Shown here: in pieces, positions 61,009-64,000 of the stretch
Numbering within the stretch: position 1 is the stretch's first letter
Layout: each line of letters opens with the position of its first letter
NCBI RefSeq assembly: GCF_023898315.1
Contig: NC_064621.1
Coordinates: 533,159,383 to 533,223,382, forward strand
Reading direction: 5' to 3'
Source: Schistocerca nitens
Lineage: Eukaryota > Arthropoda > Insecta > Orthoptera > Acrididae
Length of the DNA stretch: 64,000 nt
Made by a program: the position numbers and the translations under genes
The notes under the pieces: generated by a model
The model's input: only the letters and a program-made list of their open reading frames with translations
Told to the model about the DNA's origin: nothing
The model's database searches: none

Positions 61009-61266
61009 ATGATGATGGCATCCTTTAGGGTAAAGTATTCCGGAGGTAAAATAGTCCCCCTTTCGGATCTCCAAGCGGGGACTACTCAGGAGGGCGTCGT
61101 TATCAGGAGAAAGAAAACTGGCGTTCAAAGTATCGGAGCGTGGATTTTCAGATCTCTTAATCGGGCAGGTAGGTTAGAAAATGTAAAAAGGGAAATGGAT
61201 AGGTTAAAGTTAGATACAGTGGGATTTCTGAAGTTTGGAGGCAGGAGGAACAAGACTTCTGGTTAG
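61009..61266 (+). pseudogene. LINE copy B, endonuclease N-terminal part
   Basis: 85 residues starting MMMASFRVKYSGGK, closely matching copy A. The Asn motif reads AWIFRSL instead of AWNVRSL, so the metal-binding Asn is lost. The catalytic-Glu motif is disrupted (DTVGFLKFGGRRNK), with a frame change. Further broken sequence runs to 61388, including an A-rich slip near 61330 like that of copy A. Confidence 0.75.
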
Positions 61267-61398
61267 GTGAATACAGGGCTATAAATACAAAATCAAATAG
61301 AGTAAAGCAGAAGTAGGTTTAATAATGACTAAAAAAAATAGGAGTGCGGGTAAGCTACTACGAACAGCATAGTGAACGCATTATTGTAGCCAAGATAG

Positions 61399-61597
61399 AA
61401 AATGGTTCAAACGGCTCTAAGCACTATGGGAATTAAAATCTGAGATCATCAGTCCCCTAGATTTAGAACTACTTAAACCTAACTAACCTAAGGACATCAC
61501 ACACATCCATGCCCGAGGCAGGATTCGAACCTTCGAGCGTCGCAGCAGTGCGGTTCCGTCATAAAGCGCCTAGAACCGCTCGGCCACAGCGGCCGAC
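61399..61597 (-). mobile_element. tRNA-derived SINE, minus strand, inside LINE copy B
   Basis: Reverse complement of the same SINE body as at 58046: the B box appears as ggattcgaacc at 61521-61531 and the tail as aatggttcaaacggctctaa. The 10-bp target duplication gccaagatag is at 61389-61398 and 61598-61607. Copy A has this sequence once and uninterrupted (near 890-905, minus strand), giving an empty-site comparison. Confidence 0.95.
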
Positions 61598-61607
61598 GCC
61601 AAGATAG

Positions 61608-62041
61608 ATACGAAGACCATGCCTACCACAGTAGTACAAGTTTATATGCCAACTAGCTCCGCAGATGACGAAGAGATTGAAGAAATGTACTATGAGATAA
61701 AAGAAATTCTTCAGATACTGAAGGGAGACGAAAATTTAATAGTCATGGGAGACTGGAATTCGATAGTAGGAAAAGGAAGAGAAGGAAAAGTAGTAGGTCA
61801 ATATGGAATGGGGGTTAGGAATGAAAGAGGAAGCCGCCTGGTAGAATTTTGCACAGAGCATAACTTAATCATTGCTAACACTTGGTTTAAGAATCATGAA
61901 AGAAGGTTATATACGTGGAAGAGGCGTGGAGACATTGGAATGTTTCAGACAGATTACATAATGGCAAGACATAGATTTAGGAACCAGGTGGTAAATTGTA
62001 AGACATTACGATACTGCGTGAAGAGTTTGACAGAGCACTGA
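61608..62041 (+). pseudogene. LINE copy B, endonuclease C-terminal part
   Basis: 140-residue frame from Met 61619: PTTVVQVYMPTSSADDEEIE, LIVMGDWNSIVGKGRE, RLYTWKRRGD, FQTDYIMARHRFRNQVVNCKT. It matches copy A almost residue for residue up to NCKT, where a deletion removes the SDH motif. The tail LRYCVKSLTEH comes from RT sequence read out of frame. Confidence 0.8.
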
Positions 62042-62500
62042 AAGTCCTGAGTCGAAATAAGGCCACGGGAGTAGACAATATAAAAACTTTGAGGTTTTTC
62101 GATGACATTGTAATTATGTCAGAGACAGCAAAGGACCTGGAAGACCAGTTGAACGGAATGGACAGTGTCTTGAAAGTAGGATATAAGATGAACATCAACA
62201 AAAGCAAAACGAGGTTAATGGAATGTAGTCGAATTAAATGCTGAGGGAATTAGATTTTTAAAGTAGTAAACGAGTTTTGCTATTTGGGGAGCAAAATGAC
62301 TGATGATTGTCGAAGTAGAGAGGATGTAAAATGTAGACTAGCAATGGCAAGGAAAGTGTTTCTGAAGAAGAGAAATTTGTTAACATCGAGTACAGATTTA
62401 AGTGTAAGGAAGTCGTTTCGGAAAATATTTGTATGGAGTGTAGCGAGTACGGAAGTGAAACATAGACGATAAGTAGTTTAGACAAGAAGAGAATAGAAGC
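62042..62500 (+). pseudogene. LINE copy B, RT remnants
   Basis: After a deletion join near 62083 one frame reads KTLRFFDDIVIMSETAKDLE, with a palm-motif relic F-F-D-D; Q-L-N-G-M-D-S-V-L-K and YKMNINKSKTRL follow. From 62284 another frame reads GSKMTDDCRSREDVKCRLAM and ARKVFLKKRNLL. These are the post-palm parts of an RTE reverse transcriptase. Fingers and most of the palm are missing. Confidence 0.7.
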
Positions 62501-62505
62501 TTTCG

Positions 62506-62698
62506 TGATGAAAAATATTATTTAAAGGCAAGAAAACATTTAATTAACTTTATAATTACACCCTGGATACGAAAAAACACATTTACTAAAAGAAAACACA
62601 GAAGTTACACACAAGCCAAGAATAAAGATATTGACAGCAGAGTCATGGAACAGCACAAAAATATAGACGTCAAGGAATTTTTTTCTTTTCTTTTAACA
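62506..62698 (-). mobile_element. Copia 3' LTR (proposed)
   Basis: On the minus strand a purine run ggaggaag (62706-62699, polypurine-tract-like) is followed at once by TGTTAAAAG, and the segment ends ..TTTTTCATCA at 62506, where LINE copy B sequence resumes. This gives a 193-bp TG..CA LTR. The expected 5-bp target duplication would start with bases 62501-62505 (tttcg); the other side lies outside the window. Confidence 0.6.
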
Positions 62699-62853
62699 CT
62701 TCCTCCAAAAGAAAAAATCATGAAATTATTGCTTTGTCTCTTGCATGCCAATCTCTGAACATAGAAAATCAAATCAAACTCGTTCATGGGGTTTCGTCAA
62801 AATATCTGCCAACTGGTTGTGTCCATCAATGTGTTCCAAGAAAATCTCACCGT

Positions 62854-63999
62854 TCAGAATCTTTCACGAACATAGAAATGTCGGACCTCTATATGTTTAG
62901 AGCGTCGATGATATTCTGGATTTTTTGCCAACTTCAATGCACTAGCATTGTCAATGTAAAGAACTGGAGGCTGCCCCGACATTTCCAATAATTCTGATAG
63001 ACGACGTAACCAAACTAACTCTTTCGCTCCTTCACTAGCTGCAATTATTTCCGCCTCGGTTGTGGATGTGGCCACTACTTTCTGCAACTGACTTGTCCAT
63101 GACACTGCACCACCTGAGTACTTTGCAAGAATTCCAGTTGTTGAGCGCCTTGTCCGGTTATCACCTGCGAAATCTGCATCAGCGTAAATCTTTAACTCTT
63201 CTTTTTTATTATATACAATTCCAAAATTTAAGGTCCTTTTCAAATACCGGAAAATGCGCTTTACTCTATTCCAATCTTCAGTGGTTGGTTTCTCCATAGC
63301 TCGAGCAGCTTTATTGACTGCAAAAGTGATGTCTGGACGAGTTACTGTTGAAAGGTACATGAGACAACCAATTGCTTCACGGTAGGGTACAGATGACGAA
63401 ACTTCGTTTTGATTATTGTCCTCACGCCCAATAGGAGTTGAGATTGTATTGCATTCTGCCATTCGAAATCTTTGCAGAATTTCTTCTGTGTATTTCTCTT
63501 GACTTATCATTATTGATCCATCTTCATATTGCTTTATCTTTATCAGATTCACTCGACTCTTGACTTTCTCTAGAATCGAGAATGCCAATTTTTTCTTGAG
63601 TTTGACTTCCTCCACAAGTGTACACTCTAGTTGGTCATCGTTAGATGAATTCGGATCATTAAATTCTTCCTGAGGGACTTCAAATTCAACATGATCACTA
63701 TGTAAATCACAAACAATTTCTGGCTTAAATTTCACATCGTGACTCAGCACCACTTTTCTTTTAGATGGAATCCAAACTCTAAACCCATCTTTGTCATTAC
63801 CATATCCAACAAGTCGTCCAAAAACTGCCTTATCATCAAACTTGGAACTGAATTGTTTGTTAATGTGAACATAGCAGCCTGTGCCAAAAATTCTGAGATG
63901 ATCAAGTCGTCCTACTGGTCGATTAAACCATAGTTCATAATGGGTTTTATTTTCAACTGAAGATTTTCCAGTACGATTTATTAGGTAGACTGCTGTGTT
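62854..63999 (-). pseudogene. Copia polyprotein fragment: integrase C-terminus joined to RNase H
   Basis: One open frame of 381 codons runs from the window edge. It begins NTAVYLINRTGKSSVENKTH, with HLRIFGTGCYVH and VFGRLVGYGNDKDGFRVW, the integrase C-terminal and GKGY-type region. After an acidic linker (about 63600) it jumps to IKIKQYEDGSIMISQEKYTE, the end of the RT, followed by GCLMYLSTVTRPDI and RNase H motifs ADADFAGD, STTEAE and LYIDNASA. The RT fingers and palm, including Y-V-D-D, are missing by an in-frame deletion. It ends at HFYVRERF-stop; GEIFLEHIDGHNQLADILTK continues in another frame down to about 62790. Such a protein cannot reverse-transcribe. Confidence 0.85.
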
Positions 64000-64000
64000 A

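Larger units (their letters stand above)
60707..62505 (+). mobile_element. RTE-type LINE, copy B, internally deleted
   Basis: Starts with C10 (60708-60717) and a 5' UTR of about 300 bp, then the same endonuclease as copy A. After NCKT (about 62010) the sequence jumps to the RT N-terminal region (EEFDRALKVLSRNKATGVDN-like, about 62014-62080), then to FFDDIVIMSETAKDL (62096 on), so the EN-RT linker and most of the RT palm are deleted. It ends within YLGSKMTDD..KSFRKIFVWSVAST and is cut at 62505 by a Copia LTR. A SINE sits at 61399-61597. Non-functional. Confidence 0.85.
62506..64000 (-). mobile_element. Ty1/Copia LTR retrotransposon, 3' part
   Basis: Minus-strand element entering from the right window edge: integrase C-terminus, a shortened RT, RNase H, polypurine tract and LTR. 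It inserted into LINE copy B at 62505, so it is younger than that LINE. The order IN-RT-RNaseH is diagnostic of Copia. Confidence 0.85.

Noticed and set aside
62605..62787. 60-codon minus frame NEFDLIFYVQRLACKRQSNN
   Set aside because: It lies between the Copia RNase H end and the LTR, in the out-of-frame tail and polypurine region, and shows no domain.

Overview
This window is animal nuclear DNA, very probably from an insect with a large, repeat-rich genome. Orthoptera (a grasshopper or locust of the Schistocerca type) fits best, judging by the SINE and RTE-type LINE families present; that is recognition by eye, not a search. I find no rRNA, no free-standing tRNA gene, no CRISPR array and no bacterial-style operon. 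Apart from one tentative THAP-domain first exon (4653-4729), every protein-like sequence belongs to a transposable element, nearly all of them broken.

Layout. (1) 1-10,597: a patchwork of dead transposons: an RTE-type LINE fragment (copy A, minus strand), a hAT DNA transposon with an 8-bp target duplication (1320-3984), unassigned DNA with the THAP exon and CRE-like sites, a truncated Jockey/CR1-type LINE with an (AT)28 microsatellite inside it, and a decayed Tc1-type element (9116-10344) with both inverted repeats. (2) 10,598-50,956: one uninterrupted head-to-tail satellite array with a 637-bp monomer, about 63.4 copies. Unit starts 1 and 64 lie exactly 63 x 637 bp apart, so there is no net length change over 40 kb. 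Point variants fall into linked haplotypes and local higher-order blocks. (3) 51,070-51,571: a diverged copy of the same monomer in inverted orientation, beginning at the point of the monomer where the forward array stops, so the array edge is a foldback. (4) 51,807-55,049: a nearly intact BovB-like RTE LINE. (5) 55,061-59,765: an old R1/I-type LINE carrying a Tc1 (DD34E) transposon and a tRNA-derived SINE. (6) 59,888-60,704: a 193-bp tandem duplication, then a dispersed repeat that also occurs inverted near 5.4 kb. (7) 60,707-64,000: RTE-type LINE copy B with its 5' UTR, interrupted by a minus-strand SINE (10-bp target duplication) and cut off by a Copia LTR retrotransposon that runs out of the window.

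How it fits together: nothing here looks like a co-operating gene set. The window records layered insertion (SINE and Copia into LINE; Tc1 and SINE into an older LINE) next to a recently amplified or strongly homogenised satellite. The strongest candidates for something undescribed are the 637-bp satellite with its foldback edge and variant structure, and the nearly intact BovB-type element a few hundred bases beyond it.
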